Below are positions 1-7,904 of a DNA stretch of 64,000 bases, one piece after another. Source of the stretch: Szabonella sp046295215 (lineage in GTDB: Bacteria; Pseudomonadota; Alphaproteobacteria; Rhodobacterales; Rhodobacteraceae); the NCBI GenBank assembly GCA_046295215.1, contig JBKBNP010000010.1, forward strand, positions 17,284-81,283. Direction: 5' to 3'. The notes under the pieces were generated by a model that was not told the origin of the DNA, made no database searches, and worked only from the letters and a program-made list of their open reading frames with translations. Made by a program: the position numbers and the translations under genes. The stretch's first letter is position 1. Each line of letters begins with the position of its first letter.

Positions 1-1573
1 TCCAGCGTTTCAGATGCTCGACCGGGCGCATGTTTTCCTGATGCGCCAGCCGGATGTCCTTTACCGTCACGTCATTCTGGAAATCGACCCAGGCGCGCCC
101 CTTGCCCGGCACATGCCAGAAGGGTTGCGGATCCGCCACGCGGGTCTCGGCCCGGGGCAGGCGCGGGGCATCGGCCTTCATCCCGATTTCGGCCAGTGCC
201 GCGATTGCCTCCTCTGTCCCCGATGCCACTGCTTCGGCGGTGCTGCCCTTTCCGGCCGCAGCACCGGCCACCCCCATGCCTGCCGGACCGGAGCCGGGAA
301 AGAAGGCCGCCCGCGCCGCGTCCCAGACCGGGCGTCCGCGATGATGCGAGGCAAGATGCAGGTTCGGGTTCCAGCCGCCCGAGACGCCCAGCGCCCCACA
401 ATCGAGCCACTCGCTGCCCCTGCCATGATCGACGCGGATCGCTTTCAGGCCCAGCCGGCCCTTGCTGTCAGCAACCTGCGCCCCCGCAAGCAGCCTGTAA
501 TCGCCCAGCGCAACCGCATCGGGGCGCGTGTCGATCACCGCCGCCACAGCCACGCCCTTTGCCGCCAGATCCAGCGCGCTGCGATGGCCGTCATCGTTGT
601 TGGTGAAGATCGCCACCCGATCCGCCGGGCTGACGGCCCAGCGGTTGGCATAGGCGCGCAGCGCACCTGCCAGCATCACACCGGGGCGATCATTGTTGCG
701 GAAGGGGATATGCCGCTCGGTCGCGCCTGCCGCCAGCACGCTGCGCCTCGCGGTGATGCGCCAGAGCGTCTGGCGCACGGCCTTGCCCGGGTCGGGCAGA
801 TGGTCGGCCACCCGTTCCACAGCGCCGAAAACCCCGTGGTCGAACGTGCCCCAGACGGTCGTGCGGCGCATCACGCGCAGGTTCGGCAACCCGGCAAACT
901 CCGCCTCGACCTGCCTGATCCAGTCGGTCGCGGGCGCATCCTCCAGCAGATCGCTTTCCGCCAGCAACCGCCCGCCCAGACGGCAATCCTCATCCGCCAG
1001 AATGACCTGCGCCCCGGCCCGCGCCGCCGTCAGGGCCGCCGCAAGCCCCGCCGCCCCGCCGCCGATCACCAGAAGGTCACAATGCAGGAAGCCCTTGTCA
1101 TAGGCATCCGGGTCCGCCTGCATCGAGAGGCTGCCCAGACCTGCGGCCTTGCGGATCGCAGGTTCATAGACCTTTTCCCAGAACGCGCGCGGCCACATGA
1201 AGGTCTTGTAATAGAACCCTGCCGTCAGGAAATCGGCGAACAGGTCATTCACCGCCATCGCGTCGAATCTCAGAGAGGGCCAGCGGTTCTGGCTGTTGGC
1301 CACCAGCCCGTCGAACAATTCGACCACCGTGGCGCGGGTGTTCGGCTCCTGCCGCGCGCCAAGGCGCAATTCGACCAGCGCGTTCGGCTCCTCCGACCCT
1401 GCGGAGACCAGCCCGCGCGGGCGGTGATACTTGAAGCTCCGGCCCATCAGCCGCACGTCATTGGCCAGCAGCGCCGAGGCCAGAGTATCACCGGGATGGC
1501 CCTGAAAGATCTTGCCGTCAAAGGTGAAATGCAGCCTGCGGCTGCGGTCGATCAAGCCGCCCTGAAGTCTCAT
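1..1573 (-). CDS. mgdC: Alpha subunit of N-methylglutamate dehydrogenase / heterotetrameric sarcosine oxidase family, partial
   Basis: The reading frame starts at the ATG at 1573 and runs off the left edge with no stop, giving 524 codons of a subunit that is usually near 1,000 residues. Residues 1-70 match the N-terminal 2Fe-2S-ferredoxin-like fold of SoxA, including a GRSFKYHRPRG stretch. A dinucleotide-binding GGGAAG lies at residues 171-176, followed by the family motifs AAGATERHIPF and NNDRPGVML. The start overlaps the stop of the delta-subunit gene by 4 bases (ATGA), so translation is probably coupled. In the family this subunit binds NAD and carries the folate-linked half-reaction. SoxA and MgdC cannot be separated by eye. 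The gmaS-mgsABC genes nearby favour MgdC, which oxidises N-methylglutamate to glutamate and a one-carbon unit. The gamma subunit (mgdD/soxG) would lie left of the window. Confidence 0.9.
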   Translation of the reverse strand, partial: MRLQGGLIDRSRRLHFTFDGKIFQGHPGDTLASALLANDVRLMGRSFKYHRPRGLVSAGSEEPNALVELRLGARQEPNTRATVVELFDGLVANSQNRWPSLRFDAMAVNDLFADFLTAGFYYKTFMWPRAFWEKVYEPAIRKAAGLGSLSMQADPDAYDKGFLHCDLLVIGGGAAGLAAALTAARAGAQVILADEDCRLGGRLLAESDLLEDAPATDWIRQVEAEFAGLPNLRVMRRTTVWGTFDHGVFGAVERVADHLPDPGKAVRQTLWRITARRSVLAAGATERHIPFRNNDRPGVMLAGALRAYANRWAVSPADRVAIFTNNDDGHRSALDLAAKGVAVAAVIDTRPDAVALGDYRLLAGAQVADSKGRLGLKAIRVDHGRGSEWLDCGALGVSGGWNPNLHLASHHRGRPVWDAARAAFFPGSGPAGMGVAGAAAGKGSTAEAVASGTEEAIAALAEIGMKADAPRLPRAETRVADPQPFWHVPGKGRAWVDFQNDVTVKDIRLAHQENMRPVEHLKRW

Positions 1574-1851
1574 TCCGCACCTTTCGCGCGCAGCGCCACA
1601 TCACGCGCCAGTTCCGCGCCGAGAATCTCATGGGTCAGCGTGTTGCGGGTCACGACCAGCCAGCTGCGGTCCCCCTGTTCGTGGAACCACAATTCGCGAT
1701 GCACCCCGGCCGGGTTGTCGCGCAGATAGACATAGTCGTTGAAGGCACCCGGATCGATCATGCCATCGGGACGGTTCAGCAAGGCGGCATCGCCCAGGCA
1801 GGTGAATTCCTGCGCATCGCGCGGGCCGAGGATCGGATGGGGGATCAGCAT
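1570..1851 (-). CDS. mgdB: Delta subunit of N-methylglutamate dehydrogenase / sarcosine oxidase family
   Basis: A 93-residue protein matching SoxD-family delta subunits: HPILGPRDAQEFTCLGDA near the start, then YVYLRDNPAGVHRELWFHEQGD and a conserved WLVVTRNTLTHEI stretch. It lies 9 bases after the beta-subunit stop and overlaps the alpha-subunit start by 4 bases, giving the classic beta-delta-alpha order. Sarcosine oxidase delta subunits usually carry an N-terminal CPxCG zinc-binding pair; here that position reads HPILG, so those ligands are absent. I infer that this places the protein in the N-methylglutamate dehydrogenase branch (MgdB), although I could not align it to references. The role is structural within the heterotetramer. 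Confidence 0.88.
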   Translation of the reverse strand: MLIPHPILGPRDAQEFTCLGDAALLNRPDGMIDPGAFNDYVYLRDNPAGVHRELWFHEQGDRSWLVVTRNTLTHEILGAELARDVALRAKGAE

Positions 1852-1860
1852 CGCGTCACC

Positions 1861-3111
1861 TCAATGCAGGTTCGGTTGGGCGCCCACGCCCTTTTCGTCA
1901 ATGACATACCCGCGCGCGAACCTGTCCAGCCGGTAGGCTTTTGCCGTGTCATGCGGGGTATCGGTGGCCAGAAGATGCGCGAAGGCATAGCCGCTGGCGG
2001 GTGTGGCCTTGAACCCGCCATAGCACCAGCCGGCATTCAGGTAGAGCCCGTCGACCGGCGTGCGGTCGATGATCGGGGAGCCGTCCATCGACATGTCCAT
2101 GATGCCGCCCCAGATCCGCAACAGGCGCGCACGCCCGATCATCGGCATCAGCGCCATGCCGCCCTCGGCCACATCCTCGACCACCGGAAGGTTGCCGCGC
2201 TGCGCATAGGAATTGTAGCCGTCGATATCGCCGCCAAAGACGAGGCCGCCCTTGTCGGACTGGCTGACATAGAAATGACCGGCGCCAAAGGTGATGACGC
2301 CGGGGATCAGGGGCTTCAGCCCTTCCGACACGAAGGCCTGCAACACATGGCTCTCGATCGGCAGGCGCAGGCCCGCCTGTGCCATCACCCGTCCGCTCGA
2401 ACCGGCCACCGCCACCCCGACCTTGCCCGCACCGATATAGCCGCGCGAGGTTTCAAGCCCCTTCACCGCACCGCCCTCGATGCGGAACCCGGTAACCTCG
2501 CAATTCTGGATCAGATCCACCCCCGCCAGATCGGCCCCGCGCGCATAGCCCCAGGCCACACCGTCATGCCGCGCCGTGCCCGCGCGGCGCTGCAACAGCC
2601 CGCCCTTGATCGGAAAGCGTGCATTGTCGAAATTCAGGAAGGGGACCATCGCGCGGACCTTTTCACGGTCCAGCAGCTCTGCATCCGCGCCCGCCAGCAA
2701 CATCGCATTGCCCCGGCGGCGATAGGCGTCACGCTGCGCATCCGTGTGGAAGAGATTCACGATGCCGCGCTGGCTGACCATGGCGTTGAAGTTGAACTCC
2801 TGTTCGAGCGTCTCCCAGAGCTTCATCGAGAATTCGTAGAAGGGTTCATTGCCCGGCAGCAGGTAGTTTGACCGGATGATCGTGGTGTTGCGCCCGATAT
2901 TGCCCGACCCGAGCCAGCCCTTTTCCAGCACGGCAATTCTGGCCCGGCGAAAGGTCGTTGCGAGGTAATAGGCGGTGGCAAGGCCATGCCCGCCGCCGCC
3001 CACGATCACATAGTCATAGGCCGGTTGCGGGTCAGGATCGCGCCAGAGCGGGCGCCATCCCCTGTGCCCGGTCAGGGCTTCCCTGAGAACCCGAAAAGCC
3101 GAATAGCGCAA
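1861..3111 (-). CDS. mgdA: Beta subunit of N-methylglutamate dehydrogenase / sarcosine oxidase family (flavoprotein)
   Basis: A 416-residue FAD-dependent amine oxidoreductase of the SoxB/MgdA type. It opens with RYSAFRVLREALTGHRGW, typical of SoxB, then the Rossmann motif VIVGGGGHGLATAYYLA at about residues 35-51 and GRNTTIIRSNYL at 73-84. RHDGVAWGYARGA at about 181-193 contains His182, which corresponds to the histidine that carries covalent FMN in sarcosine oxidase. The length fits the family (about 400-417). The subunit performs the demethylation: oxidation of the N-methyl amino acid and electron transfer to FMN. It is first in a beta-delta-alpha operon and diverges from a GlxA-type regulator. 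The substrate could be sarcosine, but the surrounding methylamine genes favour N-methylglutamate. Confidence 0.9.
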   Translation of the reverse strand: MRYSAFRVLREALTGHRGWRPLWRDPDPQPAYDYVIVGGGGHGLATAYYLATTFRRARIAVLEKGWLGSGNIGRNTTIIRSNYLLPGNEPFYEFSMKLWETLEQEFNFNAMVSQRGIVNLFHTDAQRDAYRRRGNAMLLAGADAELLDREKVRAMVPFLNFDNARFPIKGGLLQRRAGTARHDGVAWGYARGADLAGVDLIQNCEVTGFRIEGGAVKGLETSRGYIGAGKVGVAVAGSSGRVMAQAGLRLPIESHVLQAFVSEGLKPLIPGVITFGAGHFYVSQSDKGGLVFGGDIDGYNSYAQRGNLPVVEDVAEGGMALMPMIGRARLLRIWGGIMDMSMDGSPIIDRTPVDGLYLNAGWCYGGFKATPASGYAFAHLLATDTPHDTAKAYRLDRFARGYVIDEKGVGAQPNLH

Positions 3112-3165
3112 TTCCGATCATCCTTGCCGAAAGGTATCTGCCGAAGGCTTAGCATGCGGTTTACC

Positions 3166-3208
3166 CGGACGTGTTTCCAGAACGGACATATCCTTGTCTG
3201 TATCGGAC
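3166..3208. promoter_or_regulatory. Three direct CGGAC repeats in the mgdA/regulator divergent region
   Basis: The 143-base space between the divergent mgdA and GlxA-type regulator genes contains CGGAC in the same orientation at 3166-3170, 3183-3187 and 3204-3208, that is at intervals of 17 and 21 bases. AraC-family activators such as GbdR commonly bind direct repeats upstream of the promoters they control, and such a regulator starts only 46 bases downstream. This is an inference from position and repetition; no consensus is known to me for this protein. Confidence 0.3.
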
Positions 3209-3254
3209 GGTGCGGCTAGGATTCCGCGTGAATGAGGCAGCGTTGGAGCGTCAG

Positions 3255-4220
3255 ATGGCAGACAGTCCGGCAATGTCGATCGGGTTCATCCTGACGCCGG
3301 GCTATGCGCTGATGTCGCTGGCTTCGGCGGTGGAACCGTTGCGGGCGGCCAACCATCTGGCGGAACGCATGCTTTACCGATGCAGTTTCCTGTCGGTTGC
3401 GGGCGGGTTCATGGCCTCCACCTCGGGCGGCGGGTTCGAGACAGAGCCGCTGTCGGGCCGGCGGGCGGCGCTGGATCTGGTTTTTGTCGTCGCCGGGGGA
3501 AATCCGCTGCTTTACGAGGATGCCCGGCTGATCGCGGAACTCCGGCACCTGCAGCAACGCGGCATCCCGCTGGGCGGCATTTCGGGCGGGGCGGCGGTTC
3601 TGGCCAAGGAGGGCCTGATGGCAGGACGGCGCTTCACATTGCATTGGGCCCATATCGACCCCTTGCGGGAATACGCCCCCGATCTTCTGGTGGAGCGCGC
3701 GCTCTATGTCATCGACCGGGACCGCTACAGTTGTGCGGGCGGGGTCGCGGCGATGGACATGATGGGCACGCTGATTGCCCGCCAGCATGGCGCCGCCTTC
3801 GCGCGCGAGGTCAGCAACTGGTTCATTCACCCCCGCCTTCGGCTGGCCGAAGAACCGCAGCAACCCGGCCCCGGACAGCGGTTCGATTTGCATCACCCCG
3901 CGATGGAGGCGGCGGTGGAACTGATGGCCAGCCATCTGGCCGACCCGCTTTCACCCGAACAGATCGCCGCGCTGTCGGGCGTCAGCGCGCGGCAGTTGCA
4001 ACGGCTTTTCGCGGCGCATTTCGGCATGTCGATGATGGCTTTCTACCGCGATCTGCGGCTGAAGAAGGGCGATGAGTTGCTGCAACAGACGGCACTGCCG
4101 GTGCTGGATGTGGCCTTGCTGACAGGCTTTGCCACATCGGCCCATTTCACCCGCTGTTTCGCCGCGAAATTCGGGACGCCGCCCCGGGCCCGCCGCCATG
4201 GGTTCAAGCCCGGCCGATAG
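3255..4220 (+). CDS. GlxA-family (DJ-1/PfpI plus AraC HTH) transcriptional regulator
   Basis: A 321-residue regulator. The N-terminal half (about 1-190) is a DJ-1/PfpI (class I glutamine amidotransferase-like) fold: SIGFILTPGYALMSLASAVEPLRAAN, then GGISGGAAVLAKEGLMAGRRFTLHW, where the amidotransferase nucleophile is not conserved, as usual in these sensors. The C-terminal part (about 225-320) is a double helix-turn-helix AraC domain with LSGVSARQLQRLF and VALLTGFATSAHFTRCF. The ATG at 3255 was chosen because GGAG precedes it by seven bases; a GTG at 3228 is possible. GbdR and SouR, which control betaine and sarcosine catabolism, have this architecture, and the gene diverges from mgdA, so control of N-methylglutamate dehydrogenase is likely but inferred. 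Confidence 0.87.
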   Translation: MADSPAMSIGFILTPGYALMSLASAVEPLRAANHLAERMLYRCSFLSVAGGFMASTSGGGFETEPLSGRRAALDLVFVVAGGNPLLYEDARLIAELRHLQQRGIPLGGISGGAAVLAKEGLMAGRRFTLHWAHIDPLREYAPDLLVERALYVIDRDRYSCAGGVAAMDMMGTLIARQHGAAFAREVSNWFIHPRLRLAEEPQQPGPGQRFDLHHPAMEAAVELMASHLADPLSPEQIAALSGVSARQLQRLFAAHFGMSMMAFYRDLRLKKGDELLQQTALPVLDVALLTGFATSAHFTRCFAAKFGTPPRARRHGFKPGR

Positions 4221-4301
4221 GAAATTGGCACCCCCCCCCGGACCCGAACCGACCGGGCTGCCCTGAGGGCTGCCCCGGCCTTCCAACGGACAGCTTGCCC
4301 C

Positions 4302-4332
4302 CCATCATGTTTCCCATTAGGAAACATGATGG
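4302..4332. promoter_or_regulatory. Perfect inverted repeat, likely operator of the XRE-cupin gene
   Basis: A 13-base perfect inverted repeat (CCATCATGTTTCC / GGAAACATGATGG) with a 5-base spacer lies 38 bases before the XRE-cupin start codon. Its core, TTTCCCATTAGGAAA, is a close relative of 15-mers in the amt-mgs intergenic region (6823-6837 and 6913-6927). No T-run follows, and it sits upstream of the gene, so an operator fits better than a terminator. Confidence 0.6.
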
Positions 4333-4369
4333 CCCGGCGCGGCCGGGCGGTAACGGTAAGGAGGTTGGC

Positions 4370-5032
4370 ATGGCGTCCGACGAAATGGTTTCCCTGACGC
4401 TGCCGCGTGGCAAGCCCGTATTCGATCAGGACCCGCATCGCGTCCGCGAGATTTCCGAGCGCAATCTGGAGGCCGCCATCGGCCGCGAGGTCCGCAGCTT
4501 CCGCCGCCAGCAGGGCATGACGGTGGCGGATCTTGCCAATGTCACCGGCCTGTCGATCGGGATGCTGTCCAAGATCGAGAATGGCAATACCTCGCCCTCG
4601 CTGACAACCCTGCAAGTGCTGAGCCATGCATTCTCGGTTCCGGTCACGGCGTTTTTCAAGAGCTATGAGGAACGCCGCGAGGCCCAGCATGTGAAGGCGG
4701 GCGAACATGTCGAGATCGCGCGGCGGGGGACGCGGGCAGGGCATCAATACAACCTTCTCGGTCATATCGGCTCGAACTCCTCGGGTGTGGTGGTCGAACC
4801 CTATATCATCACCCTGACCACGGAGAGCGACGTTTTCCCCACCTTCCAGCATGGCGGGCTGGAGCTTCTCTACATGCTGGAGGGAGAGGTGAATTATCGC
4901 CACGGCGATCAGGTCTATGCGCTCAAGCCCGGCGACAGCCTGTTCTTCGATGCCGATGCGCCGCATGGGCCGGAGGTGCTGGTCAAACTGCCTGCGCGCT
5001 ATCTGTCGGTGATCTGCTATCCGATGGGATAG
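4370..5032 (+). CDS. XRE-family helix-turn-helix regulator with C-terminal cupin domain
   Basis: A 220-residue protein with an XRE HTH at about residues 32-87 (IGREVRSFRRQQGMTVADLA, GLSIGMLSKIENGNTSPSL, a hallmark of the family) and a cupin sensor domain at about 120-215 (FQHGGLELLYMLEGEVNYR, KPGDSLFFDADAPHGP). Such proteins bind a small ligand in the cupin barrel and control nearby catabolic genes. The ATG at 4370 is preceded by AAGGAGG. A strong palindrome sits just upstream, and similar palindromes lie before mgsA and dmmD, so I infer that it autoregulates and controls the methylamine genes. The effector is unknown. Confidence 0.88.
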   Translation: MASDEMVSLTLPRGKPVFDQDPHRVREISERNLEAAIGREVRSFRRQQGMTVADLANVTGLSIGMLSKIENGNTSPSLTTLQVLSHAFSVPVTAFFKSYEERREAQHVKAGEHVEIARRGTRAGHQYNLLGHIGSNSSGVVVEPYIITLTTESDVFPTFQHGGLELLYMLEGEVNYRHGDQVYALKPGDSLFFDADAPHGPEVLVKLPARYLSVICYPMG

Positions 5033-5057
5033 CATGACCCTGCGCCGGAAATGAATG

Positions 5058-5085
5058 GGGGCGCCCGTCCGGGGCGCCCCTTTCC
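5058..5085. terminator. Bidirectional terminator between convergent genes
   Basis: Stem GGGGCGCCC (5058-5066) pairs with GGGCGCCCC (5072-5080) around the loop GTCCG, followed by TTT. It lies in the 71-base gap between the convergent XRE-cupin gene and the small membrane protein gene. The T-run is short, so efficiency is uncertain. Confidence 0.6.
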
Positions 5086-5103
5086 GGTGTTTGCGGTCCG
5101 GTT

Positions 5104-5322
5104 TCAGTGGGCATCCAGCGATTTCTTGAGCGTCTCCTTGTCGCCGAATTTCGCGATCCGGTCCTTGTGATACTGCTTTTCCCAGCGGATCGACCAGACG
5201 TGCCAGCCAAACCAGAGCGCCAGCCCGAGGATCCACAGCGCATTCTCGGTGCCCTGGAACGGGTAGATGGCGCCGATCTCCGCCAGATCGACGGCCCAGG
5301 TGGTGATACCGGTTGTAGACAT
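5104..5322 (-). CDS. Small single-pass membrane protein linked to an ammonium transporter
   Basis: A 72-residue protein with one hydrophobic segment (about residues 28-44, ALWILGLALWFGWHVW) followed by a charged C-terminal tail (KQYHKDRIAKFGDKETLKKS). AAGGAGA precedes the ATG at 5322 and the gene begins 24 bases after the amt stop, so the two are probably cotranscribed. I do not recognise a named family. Its constant-looking position and topology suggest a partner or regulator of the transporter, but that is a guess from context. Confidence 0.7.
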   Translation of the reverse strand: MSTTGITTWAVDLAEIGAIYPFQGTENALWILGLALWFGWHVWSIRWEKQYHKDRIAKFGDKETLKKSLDAH

Positions 5323-5346
5323 GATGTTCTCCTTTTCCCGGTCGCG

Positions 5347-6699
5347 TCAGACGAGTTGTTGCTTGGCCACGCGGATTTCGCGTTCGGCCTCGACCTGCAT
5401 CTTCATGTCCTGGAAATCGAGCCCGAGGATCTCGATCTCGCGCGGGATGCGCAACAGGCCGAAGGCGTGCAATATTCGCGCCACGACATAGCCCGGAACG
5501 AAGCCCAGAACGCCGAACATGATGATTGCGCCCAGGAACTGTCCCACCGGGTTGATCGAGGCATAGCCTTCATAGGCCCCCGCCGGATGCCCCCAGAGCA
5601 GGAAGCCCGCGATGACCAGCCCGGCAAAGCCCGAATAGCCATGCACGGCCACCGCGCCGACCGCGTCGTCGATCTTGAAGGTGCGCTCGACCCAGAAATG
5701 CATCTTGTAGGCGATGAAGGCCCCGGCGCAGCCCACCACCATCGCCTGGATGGGATGATAGAGGTCATTGCCCGCCGAGGCGCAGATGATCCCGGCCAGA
5801 CCGCCCGAATAGGTCCAGAACGCATCGCCCTTGGACACCATGAAGGCCGTCAGCATCCCGCCCGACAGTGACATCAGGAAGTTGAAGGTGATCGCGCTGA
5901 GCGAGGTGGGGGTCAGATAGATCGTCGTCGCCGTCCAGGTTTCGCCGGTGATGACGCCGCCAATATCCTCGGGCGAGATCAGCGGGATGTTGCAGGCGAC
6001 ATAGAAGCCCCAGAAGCCGGTATAGATGATGAACAGGCCCACCGCGACCATCCAGGGATTGTGCGGCAGGATGTTGCGGGCGGTGCCGTCGGCGGCGAAT
6101 TTGCCCAGCCTTGGCCCCAGCACGATCAGGATGCCCAGCGCGAAGCCCCCGGCAATCGCGTGGATCACGCCCGAGGCATAGGCATCATGATAGCCCAGAA
6201 GCTTGACCATCCAGCCTTCCGGATGCCAGCCCCAGGCCGCATCGACGATCCACGCGCCCGAGCCGATGACCACGGCCAGCACCCAGAAGGCCCCGGAATT
6301 GATCCGCTCGATCACCGAACCCGAAACGATGGAGGCCGCCGTCCAGGAAAACAGCAGGAAGGCCGCCCAGAATACGCCGGTGATCCGGTCCTCCAGATTG
6401 GTCGCCATGGTCGGGGAATTGGCCGCATTGGCCGCCGCAGCCTCCCATTCGATCCCGCCCGTGATGAAGGGGCCGTTGGGAAGCGCCCAGTAGATCCACC
6501 AGCCGAAGAAGAAGAACGTGATCGTCACCAGCGGGATGATCATCGAGTTCTTCATCAGCGTGTGCATGTGGTTTCGTCGGCGGCTGGCGCCGACCTCATA
6601 CATGCAAAAGCCCACATGGATGAGAAACATGAGCGGAATCGTGACCCAATAATAGAACTCGGTGAAGATCGTCGTGATTGCGTTCAGTTGGTTGTCCAT
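5347..6699 (-). CDS. amt: Ammonium transporter (Amt/MEP/Rh family)
   Basis: A 450-residue polytopic protein with about eleven hydrophobic segments. Both signature pore histidines of the Amt family are present: GVIHAIAGGFALG (the His168 region of E. coli AmtB) and DAVGAVAVHGYSGFAG (the His318 region), with LYHPIQAMVVGCAGAF before the second. AGAGGAAGGTAAGG precedes the ATG at 6699. It would move ammonium, and possibly methylammonium, across the inner membrane. It diverges from mgsA across a 304-base regulatory region and is followed by a small membrane protein gene. Placement beside N-methylglutamate genes suggests handling of ammonium released from, or needed for, methylamine metabolism. Confidence 0.88.
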   Translation of the reverse strand: MDNQLNAITTIFTEFYYWVTIPLMFLIHVGFCMYEVGASRRRNHMHTLMKNSMIIPLVTITFFFFGWWIYWALPNGPFITGGIEWEAAAANAANSPTMATNLEDRITGVFWAAFLLFSWTAASIVSGSVIERINSGAFWVLAVVIGSGAWIVDAAWGWHPEGWMVKLLGYHDAYASGVIHAIAGGFALGILIVLGPRLGKFAADGTARNILPHNPWMVAVGLFIIYTGFWGFYVACNIPLISPEDIGGVITGETWTATTIYLTPTSLSAITFNFLMSLSGGMLTAFMVSKGDAFWTYSGGLAGIICASAGNDLYHPIQAMVVGCAGAFIAYKMHFWVERTFKIDDAVGAVAVHGYSGFAGLVIAGFLLWGHPAGAYEGYASINPVGQFLGAIIMFGVLGFVPGYVVARILHAFGLLRIPREIEILGLDFQDMKMQVEAEREIRVAKQQLV

Positions 6700-6798
6700 T
6701 CCTTACCTTCCTCTTGTGCGCGCGTCGGGCGGTAACGGGAAGGCCGCAGTGCAACGGGGAAACCTTCCGCCACGGCGTTTGCTGTCATTGCAAGAGAT

Positions 6799-6841
6799 CA
6801 AGTTTCCCTCCCCGGTATTTTTTTTGCCATAGGGAAACTTG
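6799..6841. promoter_or_regulatory. Inverted repeat and TTTCCC/GGGAAA operator-like site upstream of amt and mgsA
   Basis: CAAGTTTCCCT at 6799-6809 is mirrored perfectly by AGGGAAACTTG at 6831-6841, with 21 bases between. Inside the right half, TTTGCCATAGGGAAA (6823-6837) has the same length and near-identical core as the palindrome at 4308-4324. The site is in the 304-base gap between the divergent amt and mgsA genes; it is the main candidate for joint control of both. Confidence 0.5.
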
Positions 6842-6912
6842 GGTGCGACATTCTGTCAAGGAAAACCTCTGTCGCAGGACAGGAACGGTGCAATTTTCAG
6901 ATCAGAACCGGC

Positions 6913-6971
6913 CTTCCCATAGGGTAAAAAAGTTTCTTGTCAGTTGAAAGGTGGATTCGAAGTTGCTAGCC
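6913..6971 (+). promoter_or_regulatory. Second operator-like site and candidate mgsA promoter
   Basis: CTTCCCATAGGGTAA (6913-6927) repeats the motif with the CATAG core of the site at 6823. Downstream, TTGAAA (6944-6949) and CTAGCC (6966-6971), 16 bases apart, make a plausible sigma-70 promoter for mgsA, which starts at 7004. The site followed by an A-run and TTTC (6922-6939) resembles a stretch at 12963-12981 upstream of the second Amt-like gene. Promoter boxes in high-G+C alphaproteobacteria are weakly conserved, so the exact elements are tentative. Confidence 0.4.
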
Positions 6972-7003
6972 TTGCCCCAAATCGCAGCAACGGAGGCGAA
7001 TCC

Positions 7004-7900
7004 ATGTGCGGAATCGTTGGGTTATTTCTCAAGGACCCTAAACTCGAACCTCAACTGGGGTCGCTGCTCACCGACATGCTGGTGACAATGACCGATCGTG
7101 GCCCCGACAGCGCAGGGATCGCGATCTATGGGTCGGCGGCAGAGGGGCTGGGCAAGATCACGCTGCAATCTGCGGACCCGGACAGCGATTTCGCCGGGCT
7201 CGACGAGGCGTTGAAGGCCGCGACCGGCATCCCGGTCCAGATGGTCGTCAAGTCGAGCCACGCGGTGCTGGAAATGCCGAAGGAACGGCTGGCCGAAGCC
7301 CGCGCGGCCCTTTCGGATCTGCGCCCCGGCCTGAAGGTCATGAGTTCCGGCGAAACCATCGAGATCTTCAAGGAGGTCGGTCTGCCGAAAGATGTGGCGG
7401 ACCGTTTCGGCATTGCGCAGATGTCGGGAACACATGGGATCGGCCATACCCGGATGGCCACGGAATCGGCTGTCACCACCATGGGCGCGCATCCCTTTTC
7501 CACCGGGGCCGACCAGTGCCTTGTGCATAACGGCTCGCTATCGAACCACAATTCCGTCCGCCGCGAATTGCGCCGCAGGGGCATGGAGTTCGAGACCGAA
7601 AACGATACCGAGGTTGCCGCCGCCTTCATCAGCCAGAAACTGAAGGACGGCGAGAAACTGGGCGCTGCGATGGAGGCGACGCTGACCGATCTGGACGGCT
7701 TTTTCACTTTCGTTGTCGGCACGCGCGACGGGTTCGGCGTTGTCCGCGACCCCATCGCCTGCAAGCCCGCCGTGATGGCCGAGACCGATCAATATGTTGC
7801 CTTCGGATCGGAATACCGCGCGCTGGTGAACCTGCCCGGCATCGAGACGGCCCGCATCTGGGAACCCGAACCCGCCACCGTCTATTTCTGGGAGCGTTGA
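7004..7900 (+). CDS. mgsA: N-methylglutamate synthase subunit A (class II glutamine amidotransferase domain)
   Basis: A 298-residue Ntn-type glutamine amidotransferase. The protein begins Met-Cys-Gly-Ile-Val-Gly, so Cys2 is the N-terminal nucleophile; TDRGPDSAGIAIYG, GIGHTRMATESAVTTMGAHPF and LVHNGSLSNHNSVR are class II amidotransferase signatures. The ATG at 7004 is fixed by GGAGG at 6992-6996 and by the need for Cys2. In the pathway, MgsABC converts gamma-glutamylmethylamide and 2-oxoglutarate to N-methylglutamate and glutamate; this subunit would release the methylamine. It heads a tight mgsA-mgsB-mgsC-gmaS operon with gaps of 4-32 bases. The same family is annotated GlxB in rhizobia. Confidence 0.9.
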   Translation: MCGIVGLFLKDPKLEPQLGSLLTDMLVTMTDRGPDSAGIAIYGSAAEGLGKITLQSADPDSDFAGLDEALKAATGIPVQMVVKSSHAVLEMPKERLAEARAALSDLRPGLKVMSSGETIEIFKEVGLPKDVADRFGIAQMSGTHGIGHTRMATESAVTTMGAHPFSTGADQCLVHNGSLSNHNSVRRELRRRGMEFETENDTEVAAAFISQKLKDGEKLGAAMEATLTDLDGFFTFVVGTRDGFGVVRDPIACKPAVMAETDQYVAFGSEYRALVNLPGIETARIWEPEPATVYFWER

Positions 7901-7904
7901 ACAT

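Noticed and set aside
14..2871. Long plus-strand open frames opposite the mgd genes
   Set aside because: They are rich in Arg, Ala, Pro and His with no family similarity, and lie antisense to well-recognised Mgd/Sox subunits; they are shadows of high-G+C codon use.
1..3111. Calling the left operon sarcosine oxidase soxBDA
   Set aside because: Possible by homology, but gmaS and mgsABC nearby and the delta subunit lacking the Cys pair favour N-methylglutamate dehydrogenase; kept as an alternative.
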